A stretch of 64,000 nt of DNA from Lotus japonicus (taxonomy: Eukaryota; Streptophyta; Magnoliopsida; Fabales; Fabaceae): positions 64,185,984 through 64,249,983 of the forward strand of contig NC_080046.1 of the NCBI RefSeq assembly GCF_012489685.1. The letters run 5' to 3'. Below, piece by piece: positions 38,248-49,300 of the stretch (the first letter of the stretch is position 1; each line of letters begins with the position of its first letter). A model generated the notes under the pieces. It saw nothing but the letters and a program-made list of their open reading frames with translations. It did no database searches and was not told the DNA's origin. A program made the position numbers and the translations under genes.

Positions 38248-39864
38248 TGCTCGCTGTTATGTTATTAACAATGCTTATGTGTGTCGTGTGTTGTGTATTT
38301 GAATGTGTGGTACCTTAACTACAGTTAACACCAAATGGATACGATGATAAATAAGAGGGACGAGTTTTGAGTGTGGTTTGTTGGGAAGAGAGAAGAACAA
38401 GTTGAATACAAAGAGGAAGAAGAAGAAGAAGAAGAACGAAAAGGTTCGCTGGTTGGACCTATTAGCCGCTGTTTGGTTGCTTACTAAAGGTGGAGTAGTT
38501 TATGCTAAGGGAAAGAAAATGAGAGGAATGAAAAGGAAGAGAATCTAAAGTGAGGTGATTATTTAAGTTGTTTGGTATGAAAGAATTTGAAAGAAAAATT
38601 ATTTACATAAAGAATTGGGCCGGAACTACAGATTCAACCGGTCTAATTGGGAACTTTTAGGATGACCACATCTGTCTGGTGAAAAAACCAACTTATTCCA
38701 GAACAAGATTGAACCGGTAGTGAAAACCGGATTGAATCGGTTAATTTTTTTTCTTCGTTATTTTATTTTTAAAAAATTATCTAACAATTTATGATTTTTT
38801 TAATCATGTAAATGATTTAAGATGAAAAATCTATAATAATGTTCAATTTACTTAGTTTAAATTTATTAATATCTTTGTGCAAATATAATACATATTATTA
38901 TAAATTTGAATAATATTATTATTTAATTACTACCGGTTCAATCTCAAATGATTTTGAACCTTGAACTAGTGTCTCAATTGAACCCGTGACTGGTTTGGTT
39001 TTCTAAATAATATTGATGAATTATTGGACAACACATTATTTATAAGAGTCTTTTCGGTGTCATCTAAGAAATACTAAAAAACAAAAATTCATGATTTGTA
39101 ACTAAAAGTATAGATAAAGTAAAAGAAATAATAAAATAATAAACTGTTTGTCGAACTTTGACATTTTTTTAAGGTAAATTATGTGGTATTCTGAATTTTT
39201 TTTTTTTGCGTGGTACCCGGATTAGGTAATTTAATAGATTATTATCATATTATTAAAGGTATATGCTACATCTTTAGATTTTACTTCACTTGTCAATTGA
39301 CTTTATCTCATAAAATTTATTTTTTAATGAAAAATGGACGAGTGGTAGAAACAAATGATGGTGTTGGAGATGCACGTAAAATGATCATGGTTAATGGATG
39401 AACAAAGCTCGGAAAACAAAACTTGCATATCTCATGTCTCTAAGAATGGAACAATGCATTACTATGACAAAATCAAAATTTTAATCGATACATGAGTTTT
39501 TATTATTGAACCAACTCATTTTGGGTATTATACCCTAATCTGGCTTAAGGTACCACAACAAACACATTTTTTTAAATACATTACAAAGATAAATTAGACC
39601 CTACCAATGTTGATTTCTAAATCTTTATCTCTCTAACTCATATGTTCTCAACTTTTACCACTTTCACATATCATTTTTTTTTCATAGGATATGATATTAT
39701 TCAAACTTCCACGAATATTTCTCATTTATTTTGGGTATGTAGCATCTCCAAATAAACTCATCGTTTCCACGAAGAACGCACTGACATATATTAAAGAAAA
39801 AGGAACGAACGAAATACGAGGAAGCATATATCGCCCGGGCACATGCCTCGTAGACAATGGGGAA
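38248..39864. other. OPA3-like promoter side and repeat-like spacer
   Basis: It includes a GAA microsatellite (about 38,416-38,436) and, at about 38,620-39,000, several ACCGGTTCAA/TTGAACCGG-type motifs in both orientations, suggesting a decayed inverted-repeat element. No gene was recognised. Confidence 0.4.
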
Positions 39865-39940
39865 TTGGGTTTAACACCCCAGCCCTTAGGCTTCCCGCCC
39901 CACTTAAAGTGGGGAAATTACCGGAAACCCTCAGGATTAA

Positions 39941-40440
39941 TATCGATAAATGATTTTCCGATACGTATCGGTTTATCATTTACCGATTCGTATTGATATA
40001 ACAGCATCAGATAGGTTTTGAAACATAATTTTCAAAACCCATTTCCCTCCCCAAATCACTCCCTCTTCAAATCTCTCCCAAACTTGCGTTCCACCACTCC
40101 AAGCTTCGGTCCCATCATCATCAAAGCTTCCTCAAAGCACCGGAACTCCCATTCCATTACATTCAAAAGGTAAGTTTGATTTTTATTGATTCTCTCACAT
40201 TGATTGATGATTAGAGGTAGTTGATGAATTATTAGGTGAATGTTGAACACTAGGGTAGTTGATTATTGATTAGAGGTAGGTTTTATTGACTGAAATGGCA
40301 TGAAACGGTCATGGGCACGAGTGGGTCGTTTCCAGTTCTGGTTTCTGGGTTACTGTAAAATCGGAAAAACATTTTCCGATTCTGTAATGGTAAATGTTTT
40401 TCCGATTCTGTAATGGGAAAACATTTCCCGATTGTAAACC
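39941..40440. repeat. Left subterminal palindrome cluster of the MULE
   Basis: Several imperfect palindromes: TCGATAAATGATTTTCCGAT, TCGGTTTATCATTTACCGAT, TCGGAAAAACATTTTCCGAT, then GGTAAATGTTTTTCCGAT and GGGAAAACATTTCCCGAT. The last three are nearly tandem (40354-40434). Confidence 0.7.
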
Positions 40441-40770
40441 AGTTTAAGGCAGTTTTTTTAAGCCAGTTTTTTTTAGTTTTCCTCCATCTATTGGGCTGAA
40501 TATTTTGTACAAATTTTCAAATATTTTAGTGTCATGACACTGGGAAAGGGTGTTGATGGTATCGGCTTATTAGAACTAGGGAACTTCCTTAATGTTGCAT
40601 TTTAGTTATCTAGATTGACAAATTAGAAAGGGTGTTGATGCTATATGAGAGATGTTTATTTCTATATGAGAGATGTTTGTTGCTATATGAGAGATGTTTG
40701 TACAAGTTGTAACTGTTAAAGTTGTTCAAGTTGTAATTTGATGTTAAATTTGTTTGCTTTTCATAAAAGA

Positions 40771-42854
40771 ATGAAGGGCGGGAGGAAGAGGTCTCGATCT
40801 TCTACAGTCGATGATGCAGAGGATCGCCACGAGCGCTTGCATGCTTCTACGCGGCGTGGCGACCATCGAGCAGCTAGTCAGGCGGTTGAGGCTTCGGCCC
40901 CGTCTCCGTCTCCGTCTGCTACTCCGGCCGGGGCTCCGTCTCCGTGTCCGTCTGCTACAGCTCCGTCAGGTGGTCCATCTGCTACAGCTCCGTCAGGTAC
41001 TCCGGCTAAGCCTCAGCCTCATCCTACTCCGGTCTCTCCGATGGTTGAGTTACCTCTTGAGGAGACATCTGGCGAGCAGTCTTCTTCGGAGCCCAGTGGC
41101 GAGGAGTCTGCTTCTGAGACTGCTTCTGAGGCCAGTGGTGAGGAGGAGGAGCCTCTTATTCTCCAGGAGGAGATTGATGCTGCTGATGTGGTGCCAGAGG
41201 GCGGTGCGGATGACGACCTCATCCAGAGGGTGGCACCGTTTCCCGGGGGGCCTGAGGATCTTTCGCTTCTTGCGCATTATCCTGACCACAAGGCTCCTTG
41301 GACGTGGCAGGCACTTCTTCGCACAGACCCGCGGTACGTGGATCGTCGGACATTGAGGGTGGCCACTGTTGGGGGGAAGGTATGGAACCTCCCCTGTGAT
41401 GGTGATTCAGAGGCCCACACACATGTGCGACAGCTGCTGCAGCAGACGAGTTTGTATCACCTGCCTTGGTGCGGGTTACCGGAGACAGACCCAGCTGTCA
41501 TACTGGCCCTTGTTGAGAGATGGCATGAGGAGACGAGTAGCTTCCACATGCCGTTCGGGGAGATGACTATCACCCTGGACGATGTGTCGGCTCTTCTCCA
41601 TCTTCCCACAGGGTCGAGGTTCTACACTCCGGGCAGAGGGGAGCGAGATGAGGTTGCAGCGCTCTGCGCCCAGCTCCTGGGAGGATCTGTTGCTGATTAT
41701 CTGCTTGAGTTTGAGGCAGCGGGTGGCCAGAACATTCGGTTCATTACTCTGAAGACCATGTACACGTCTGCTATGGATGGTATGTCTTAATCATTACTTT
41801 ATTAAGTTGTATTTATTTTTAGCGTATTATTAATAACTGTTAACTTAATTCATTTCATTGTAGAGGGACGCTATGAGGATGCTGCTAGGATCTGGCTGGT
41901 GAACCAGCTTGGTGCCACCTTCTTTGCCAGCAAGAGTGGTGGTTACCACACTACTGTCTACTGGATCGAGATGCTTGAGGACCTCGGTCGCGTGTCGGAG
42001 TACGCGTGGGGTGCGATTGCACTGGCATCGTTGTACGAACAGCTGAGTCGTGCTTCCCGCAGGAAGACAGTGCAGATCGGTGGGTTCACCTCTCTCTTGC
42101 TGTCATGGGCGTACGAGTACATATCCAGCAGCGTCATTATCAGGACGGAGGTCCCCGGCTACACACAGGACCAGCCTAGGGCGCAGCGGTGGTCCACGTC
42201 TCGGATCGCGTATTCCGGACTCGATGAGAGACGAGTCATGCTCGATGAGCTTACAGTGGATGATATCACATGGACCCCTTTTGAGGACCATCGAGATGTT
42301 CGACCGCGGGATCCCAGGGCCCTCTATTCCGGCTACATCAGGACACCTTACGGCCGGTCTGTGAGCCGACATCTACCAGAGCGGGTTATGCGCCAGTTTG
42401 GCTTCATACAGGACATCCCTCGACACCCCTCTGAGATCCAGACGACGGGGTCCCTTGCTGAGACCACAGATGCTGCCTATGCTGAGTTTGAGCCGCACCT
42501 CCGCCCTCAGGGGATACCTGCTACATATCCGGGAGAGGCGGTGGAGGGTTACATGAGGTGGTATAGCAGAGTGTCCCATGTGTTCATCATCCCTGAGGAT
42601 AGGAGGGAGGAGCTTAGTGTCGTGGTAAGTTTGGATTCTAAACTTGTATATTATTTTTATTCATTCAATTGTGATTTTTGTTAATGAAATTATTTTTGTA
42701 TATTATTTTTATGCAGTCTGCCATACGTAGGGGTGTGGAGTTGTTGGAGCAGTCCCTGGAGGTGCCAGGTGCTCTTGCTCCAGGGACACAGCCCCGAATC
42801 CTCACGGAGAGGGCGGTCGATCTCTTTCGACGGAGTTCCTTCGTTGGTACCTAG
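40771..42854 (+). CDS. TE-borne plant mobile domain (PMD/MAIN-like) protein
   Basis: Three exons (40771-41779, 41864-42624, 42717-42854) keep frame and give 635 residues; an alternative ATG lies at 40741. The N-terminal ~130 residues are low in complexity (Ser/Pro/Ala, then Glu/Ser-rich). The remainder is a plant mobile domain: AHYPDHKAPWTWQ, then LVERWHEETSSFHMPFGE followed by MTITLDDVSALLHLPTG, a YAWGAIALASLYEQLSRASR segment and LPERVMRQFGFIQDIP. Proteins of this type are annotated in legumes as serine/threonine phosphatase 7 long-form homologs, although they carry no phosphatase catalytic motifs here. Cellular PMD proteins (MAIN, MAIL1) act in TE silencing and genome stability; PMD genes also ride in MULEs and retrotransposons. 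The gene is GC-richer than its surroundings. The stop at 42852 is followed by a separate frame rich in Arg-Gly-Gly, so the natural C-terminus may have been lost. Confidence 0.85.
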
Positions 42855-42894
42855 GGAGTTGCCTTTTCTGCTATTCGAGGAGCCGCAGCTGCGG

Positions 42895-42966
42895 GAGGCA
42901 GAGCTCGTGGAGGCAGAGCTCGTGGAGGCAGACCCCGTGGAGGCGGAGCTCGTGGAGGCGGAGCTC
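42895..42966. repeat. 15-bp tandem repeat (about 4.8 copies) at the gene junction
   Basis: The unit is GAGGC(A/G)GAGCTCGTG, with one copy altered (GAGGCAGACCCCGTG). One plus-strand frame reads RGGRA-type repeats and the minus-strand frame reads LHEL-type repeats that fuse to the truncated OTU domain. Confidence 0.85.
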
Positions 42967-45420
42967 AAGTTCTTGTATCAATGAAGCCCTAACCCAAGGC
43001 CAACCGTCCTGACCGGCGGAATGTCCCAGTAATGCAGCAATGGATCTATAGCCACAGTTACCATCATCCTCAACATCTGTAACTGTGTCAATATATGGAT
43101 GGAGAAAGGCTGGAAAGTTACACATGAAATGGCTTGTATCAGACTTCTTCACACGCTTCTTCCTCTTTGCTGGTTGTGAAGACTTCTTTTCCTCTTTAAT
43201 CTTCTTGTCAGTAAGTTCAAACGCTGAAGGATCACGAGTCAAGGATCCTATTGCTCGACCCTTGGGTTGTTTGCTCTCCTTCAACTTAGCAGTGCGGTTG
43301 GACTTTATCCGAAGCTCAGGAGTACATAGTGTACTCCTTTCAGGACAATATATCGCCTGAAGCTTCCTCCTTACCATACTCTGCCCTCCAGTAACCAAAG
43401 AATGGAAATAACGTGTCAGTGCCTCAACTTCTGGGTGCATCTCTCCATGGTTTAGTCCGCAAATATCTGAGCTGCCAGTATCTACAACAGGTACATGCTC
43501 CCAACTTAGGCTCTTCCAGAATGGATGAATGGCCTCGTACGGAATCCTCTCATAATATGCAAGTTCACATACATGTTACATTGAATCACAAATATAAATA
43601 ATTGGAAGTAGTTGACAGGAAAGTGGTTGACCGGTAACCTGCAAGTTGACAACCGCAAGGTAGTCCATGAGTCTCTCTCAATAAGCAATCGCATCTGCCG
43701 CCGCAGGCTCGCATTCTTGTCAGTTCAGCATCAATGAGTTTCAGGCATTTGATTGACACAAATCCCCTAATATTTGTGTAGAAAGGGGTCTTGAAAAGGT
43801 GATCAATTTTATTCATACTGCGCTCAAACGATGCTACTATCTCAGTGTGACGATTGGTGGTCAAACTATGCGACGCATCCCATGATGTGGCCAGGTCACC
43901 CTTACTGTTCCGCAACATCAACTTCAAGCTGGCATGTGCACCTTCAGCCCTGCAAACCAACAACGCACATGTAAGAATTAATATTGTAATAATCTATGAA
44001 ATGAAATACATATAACAAGTCATAACATAATTTTTGTACCTGTTACTTGTTGTTGTTCCAAAATGCATCACATGATTTGTCCATGCCTTGGCAAATTTCT
44101 GCTTGTGGACCAACCATGTAGTAGAACAATAAGTGGCAAATTTCAACTTGTGTCTATGCTTGCACATGTTAAACAATTCAATCCAATGAGCTTCAAATTC
44201 TGGAACTGTTGGAGCATCTACCAATTCGGCCTACTTGTCCATAACCTCTTGAGCAAAATCATCCGTGCCAACATACTCTTTGCACTTTGCCAAAACACAC
44301 TTGTTGATGTGCCACAAGCATAGTAAATGGGTGGTGGTGGGAAGGCTTTGTGAAGCAGCACTCAATAAGGCAAGATCTCTGTCCGTCACAATCACTCTAG
44401 GCAACCTGGATTGGTCGGAAATCAGAGACTTCATACACTCCAATGCCCAAATGTAGTCATCTGTGGTCTCACTGCCAATGTAACAGAATGCTATTGAGTA
44501 TGTTTTATCCATTGAGGTCAGGCCAACAATCTCGAGCAAGGGTAGTTTGTATTTGCTGGTCTTGTATGTGCAATCCATGATCACTACATATGGGAATGTG
44601 TTGAAAAGTTTGACGGCATTCGGATGAGCCCAAAATATATCTCTAATCACTTTCGATCCGGGTTCATTTCGTTCGAAGTGAACATACTTCTCACCGTCCA
44701 ACTTCTTCAGCAAGTATTGTATCTCTGTCAGTGACCCACGAACGGATTGTCTGAACCGCTTGCAAACACCATAAATTTGTTGGATGGTAGTCAAGTTTGA
44801 AGGATCTTTTTCCTTCAAGGACGCCAACATCTTTCTAGGTGGAACCCAAGTCTTAGCCTGATTTATCACGTCCTCCTTCGCCTCACTATTCAGTCGACCA
44901 GCGTAATTGTGGCCAAGTAGTGACTCAGCTGCGAGATGGATGTGTCTACCGTCCATCACCTTCAACCACCAACCTTTATCATCTTTCGTACGTCGTCCTT
45001 TTAGCCTAAAAGGACAACCTGTATTTTGTGTTGACGTTCCTTCAACAAGATCCGGTTCTCTGTAGGGAATATACGCACCATGCTTCTCACACCCCAGAAT
45101 GACATATTCTTTTCTTCCCTTCGCACCACTATCAGACTTTGTTGTCACCAAAACAAAATTATTTGCCATAGAAATGTCGCGAACCCATTTCATAAGATCA
45201 TCTTTCAAAGGGAAACGTTGTTTCAGGATAAACAAGGCATAAGGCATAAAACAAGGCATAAACAAAACAAACAAAGCATGCAAAAAATTGTGCAATGAGT
45301 ACCTGATCAGTATGATACAAATGAGAGACATCTATAGATATAATATGAGGTTCAGCTAGTGATGGTTGCTCCTCTGGATTATCATTTTCCAATCCAGCAG
45401 CATGTATCAATTGTGATTCA
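42967..45420 (-). pseudogene. MuDR-type MULE transposase with truncated OTU domain
   Basis: Read on the minus strand. The main block (about 45,190 to 44,040) has an N-terminal FAR1-like zinc-binding region (LGCEKHGAY, then TGCPFRLKG and DGRHIHL) and the catalytic MULE core with MDCTYKTSKYKLPLLEIVG (first Asp) and VIVTDRDLAL (second Asp). An in-frame TAG (44233-44231) follows EVMDK, after which the frame continues with AELVDAPTVPEFEAHW. The next block (43949-43639) carries the catalytic Glu context (AEGAHASLK) and a SWIM zinc finger (CDCLLRETHGLPCGC). The last block (about 43,560-42,970) has a basic linker (QPAKRKKRVKKS) and an OTU-type cysteine protease start (DVEDDGNCGYRSIAALLG) that breaks off after about 25 more residues into the 15-bp repeat. 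The intron between the 5' block (near 45,410-45,305) and the main block has no clear acceptor. The protein cannot be made intact. Confidence 0.85.
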
Positions 45421-45458
45421 CCAAAAAAAGGACTCTGTCATCCCTGGAACAAAAACGG

Positions 45459-46070
45459 TAAATCAATAACCGACCCTATAACGGTAAATAAAATTCCGGT
45501 CCTATAACGGAATATCATAATCCGATACATTAACGGAAAATCATTTACCGATTCATTTCACGATACAACAGCCTAAATTACCAACTTAACTAACTAAACT
45601 AACTACTTAAACTAACAACTAACTACTTAAACTAACTATAAATAAAGTACCAAAGCTAACACCACTTACCAGAAGTTAAAAGCTTTCCCTTGGTGGTGGT
45701 GGTGTTGGTGGTGGTGGTGGTGGAAATGTGGAGATGGTGGTGGGAAGGTGAAATGTGAGGGGGGAGTGGAGTAATGGTAGAATAAGGTAGTTTGGGCGAG
45801 TTATGGGGGGCTGGTGGGGGGTTGTTGGAGGGAGGAGTAATGGTGGAGGGGTTGGTGGAGGGAGGAGTAATGGTGAAAAGGTGATCAAACTGCTATATTA
45901 CCAATCGGTAAATGATATACCGATGTCAATATACGAATCGGTTAATGATTAACCGATATTATTCTTCGTGTTTTGGGTAATGGGATAAAGGTGTTCATAT
46001 TAAGGAACAATAACGGGAAATGATTTACCGATTGGTATTTTGACATCGGCAAATCATTTACCGATGGGTA
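45459..46070. repeat. Right subterminal palindrome cluster of the MULE
   Basis: About eight palindromes: CGGTAAATCAATAACCG, CGGTAAATAAAATTCCGG, CGGAATATCATAATCCG, CGGAAAATCATTTACCG, TCGGTAAATGATATACCGA, TCGGTTAATGATTAACCGA, GGGAAATGATTTACCGAT and TCGGCAAATCATTTACCGA. Between the two groups lies a GGT-rich stretch (about 45,690-45,880). Confidence 0.75.
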
Positions 46071-46131
46071 ATTTTGGAATAAAAATAAAAGGCTGGGGCG
46101 CGTAGCCTAAAGGGTGGGGTGCCAAACCCAA

Positions 46132-46313
46132 ATCTGTGATCACGTGAAGTCAAATTCTTGTGCTTAGAACCGGAGAAAGTGTGCCTCAAGAGTCAAGCTA
46201 AATAGATCCATTCCCCACATAGAGAGTAAAGTTTATCTCAGTGCTAGCAATTTCTTACTTCCTCTCTTCTCATCCATCTCTTTACTCTTGTGTTGAGAAC
46301 TTGAGATCAGATC
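46132..46313 (+). promoter_or_regulatory. Proximal promoter/leader of the resistance gene
   Basis: Only 182 bp lie between the MULE end and the CNL start codon. The stretch holds a CACGTG G-box (46141-46146) and two W-box cores read on the minus strand as TTGACT (46148-46153 and 46191-46196). Such motifs bind bZIP/bHLH and WRKY factors; their use here is inference. Confidence 0.4.
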
Positions 46314-49300
46314 ATGGCAGTAGCTCTTGTGGGTGGAGCTTTTCTCTCTGGTTTTGTTAATGTTGTTCTTGACAGGCTCACTTCTCCTGAGTTTCTCAAC
46401 TTCATGCGAGCAAAGAAGCTTGATGACAATTTGCTTCAAAGATTGAAGAACACTCTCTATGCCGTTGAAGCTGTGCTGAATGATGCGGAGCAGAAACAGA
46501 TCACAAACTCCGCCGTTAACAAGTGGCTTGAAGACCTCAAAGATGCTGTCTACGTGGCTGATGACTTTCTCGATCACGTTTCTACTAAAGCTGCTACTCA
46601 AAAGGAGGTTAGCAACTTCTTCTCTCGCTATTTTAATTTCCAAGACAGGGAGATGATTAATAGCTTGGAAGGCATAGTTGGCAGGCTAGAATCCATTTTC
46701 AAACTCAAAGATATTCTTGGTCTTAAAGAGGTTGCTAGGGAGACCTGGTCATATAGACTTCCATCAACCTCTCTCATGGAGACTCGATCCACTATCTATG
46801 GTAGGGATGAAGATGAAAAGGCCATACTCAAATTATTGTTAGATGATGATAAGAGTGATGGTAAAGTAACTGTCATCCCTATTGTGGGTATGGGTGGAGT
46901 GGGGAAAACCACTTTAGCCCAACTGGTGTATAATGATGACAATGTAAAACACAAATTTAATTTGTGAGCATGGGCTTGTGTTTCTGATGAATTTGATATT
47001 GTCAAGGTGACGAAGACTATCACAGAGGCAATTTCCAAAGGAAATAGTAATCTGAATGACATAAATTTACTGCATCTTGAGTTGAAGGAAAAATTGATGG
47101 GGAAGAAATTCTTAATAGTTTTGGATGATGTTTGGATAGAGGACTATGTTAATTGGAATTCTCTTATAAAGCCTCTTCAATTCGGGACCAAGGGAAGTAA
47201 GATTTTGGTGACAACCCGTAGTGAAAAAGTTGCTTCTCTAATCCAAACCTTCCCATGTTACCATCTAAAGCAATTGTCAGATGAACATTGTTGGTCAGTT
47301 TTCAAGAGTCATGCATGTCTTTCATTAGAATCTAGTGGATCCACCGCTCTTGAAAAAATTGGCAGACAGATTGTTAGGAGATGTAAGGGGTCACCTTTAG
47401 CAGCAGAATCACTTGGAGGTTTATTGCGAGGCCAGCATGATGTTAAATACTGGAATGGTATATTGAATAACAACATTTGGGAGCTTCCTGAAAATGAGAG
47501 CAAGATTATTCCAGCATTGAGAATTAGTTATCATTATTTACCTTCATATTTGAAACGTTGCTTTGTATATTGTTCATTGTATCCAAAGGATTATGAATTT
47601 GAAAAAGATGAATTAATTCTACTCTGGATGGCAGAAGATCTTTTGCAGCCTTCAAAAAGTGGAAAGACTTTAGAAGAAGTTGGCTGTGAGTATTTTGACG
47701 ATTTGGCTTCAAGATCATTTTTCCAACGTTCTAACTGCCGAAATGAATATTTTGTTATGCACGACCTTTTGCATGATTTAGCTACACTGCTTGGTGGAGA
47801 ATTCTATTTTAGATCAGAAGAACTTGAAAAAGAAACAAAGATTGGTATTAAGACTCGTCATTTGTCATTTGGGGAGTTCAATGGTGATTTCTTAGAAAAT
47901 ATGGATATTTCTGGCAGAGTAAAATTTTTGAGGACATTTTTGCCAATCAAATTCAAAGATTCTCCATTCAATATTGAAAATGCATTATACATGGTTCTCT
48001 CAAATCTGAAGTGTGTAAGAGTCTTGTCATTGGAATGTTTTTCAGATTTTAATAAACTTCCTGATTCAATAGGTGAATTCATTCATTTGCGATATTTGAA
48101 TCTTTCTTGCACAAGCATAGAGGCATTACCGGAGTCATTGTGTAGCTTATACAATCTACAAACATTGAAGTTGTACCGTTGTAGAAAGTTGACTATGCTG
48201 CCGAATGGCATGCAAAATCTTGTGAATTTGCATCATCTTGATATCAGGGAAACTAGTTTAAAAGAGATGCCCAAAGGAATTAGTAAATTGAAAAATTTGC
48301 AGCATCTAAGTTACTTTATTGTGGGCAAGCATGAAGAGCATATGATCAAAGAATTGGGAAAACTTTCAAATCTTCATGGATCACTTGAGATTATGAAATT
48401 GGAGAATGTTACCAATGGTAATGAAGTGTTGGAGGCAAAGGTAATGGATAAGAAACACATTGATCGCTTAAACTTGTGTTGGTCTTCAGACGACAATTTT
48501 ACGGACTCCCAAAGTGAAATGGACATTCTTGACAAGTTACAACCTCACCAAGACCTGAAGAATCTAAGAGTATCTGGTTATAGGGGTACAAAATTTCCAG
48601 AATGGGTTGGACATTCTTCCTACAACTACATGACTGAGCTATCTCTATATAGTTGTAAGAATTGTTGTACGCTCCCTTCACTTGGACAGCTACCCTCTCT
48701 CAAGAGCCTATTTGTTTACCAAATGAATGGGCTGGAGACTATTGGCGCTGAGTTTTTCAAGAACGGTGATCCTTTTTCAGGGACACCCTTTCCCTCGCTT
48801 GAATATCTGGTATTCAGTGACATGCCATGTTGGGAGGTGTGGCGTCCCATTGATTCAAATTCCTTTCCTCAACTAAAAGGCCTCGCAATTCACAATTGTC
48901 CCAGATTAAGGGGAGATTTGCCAACCCACCTTCCATCTTTAGAAGAGCTTTCGATTAATAGATGTGGGCAGCTTGCTTCTTCTCTTCCAAGTGCTCCCGC
49001 CATCCACTGTTTAGTGATACTTGAAAGCAATAAAGTATCCTTGCGGGAGCTACCCCTTACGGTGGAAGATCTACGAATCAAAGGAAGTGAGGTGGTGGAG
49101 TTCATGTTTGAGGCCATCACCCAACCAACTTCTCTTCAAATTTTAGAGATCGGGAGCTGTTCATCTGCCATATCATTCCCTGGAAATTGTTTACCCGCAT
49201 CAATGAAGAGGTTAGTCATCAATGATTTCAGGAAACTAGAATTTCCAAAGCAAAACCAACAGCACAAGGTACTTGAGTCGCTGTATATAGATTGCAGCTG

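Larger units (their letters stand above)
39865..46131. mobile_element. Degenerate MULE with plant-mobile-domain gene and broken transposase
   Basis: The ends match as terminal inverted repeats: left TTGGGTTTAACACCCCAGCC at 39865 and right, reverse complemented, TTGGGTTTGGCACCCCACCC from 46131, both followed by a TTAGGC-type stretch and CGCCCCA. Subterminal regions on both sides hold many palindromes of the form TCGGTAAATGATTTACCGA. Inside are a PMD gene on the plus strand and a MuDR-type transposase on the minus strand, arranged tail to tail. I did not find a convincing 9-bp target duplication next to these ends, so the insertion is probably old or the exact ends differ by some bases. Confidence 0.75.

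Noticed and set aside
39846..39880. Possible 9-bp target duplication next to the 6.3-kb MULE
   Set aside because: Flanking 9-mers at the two ends do not match (TGGGGAATT-type versus AAATCTGTG-type), so none is claimed.
40811..41356. 181-codon Leu/Arg-rich frame inside the PMD gene
   Set aside because: Shadow frame of a GC-rich, repetitive coding exon.
45676..45888. Proline-rich minus-strand frame in the MULE leader
   Set aside because: Product of a GGT-rich low-complexity tract; no link in frame to the transposase exons.
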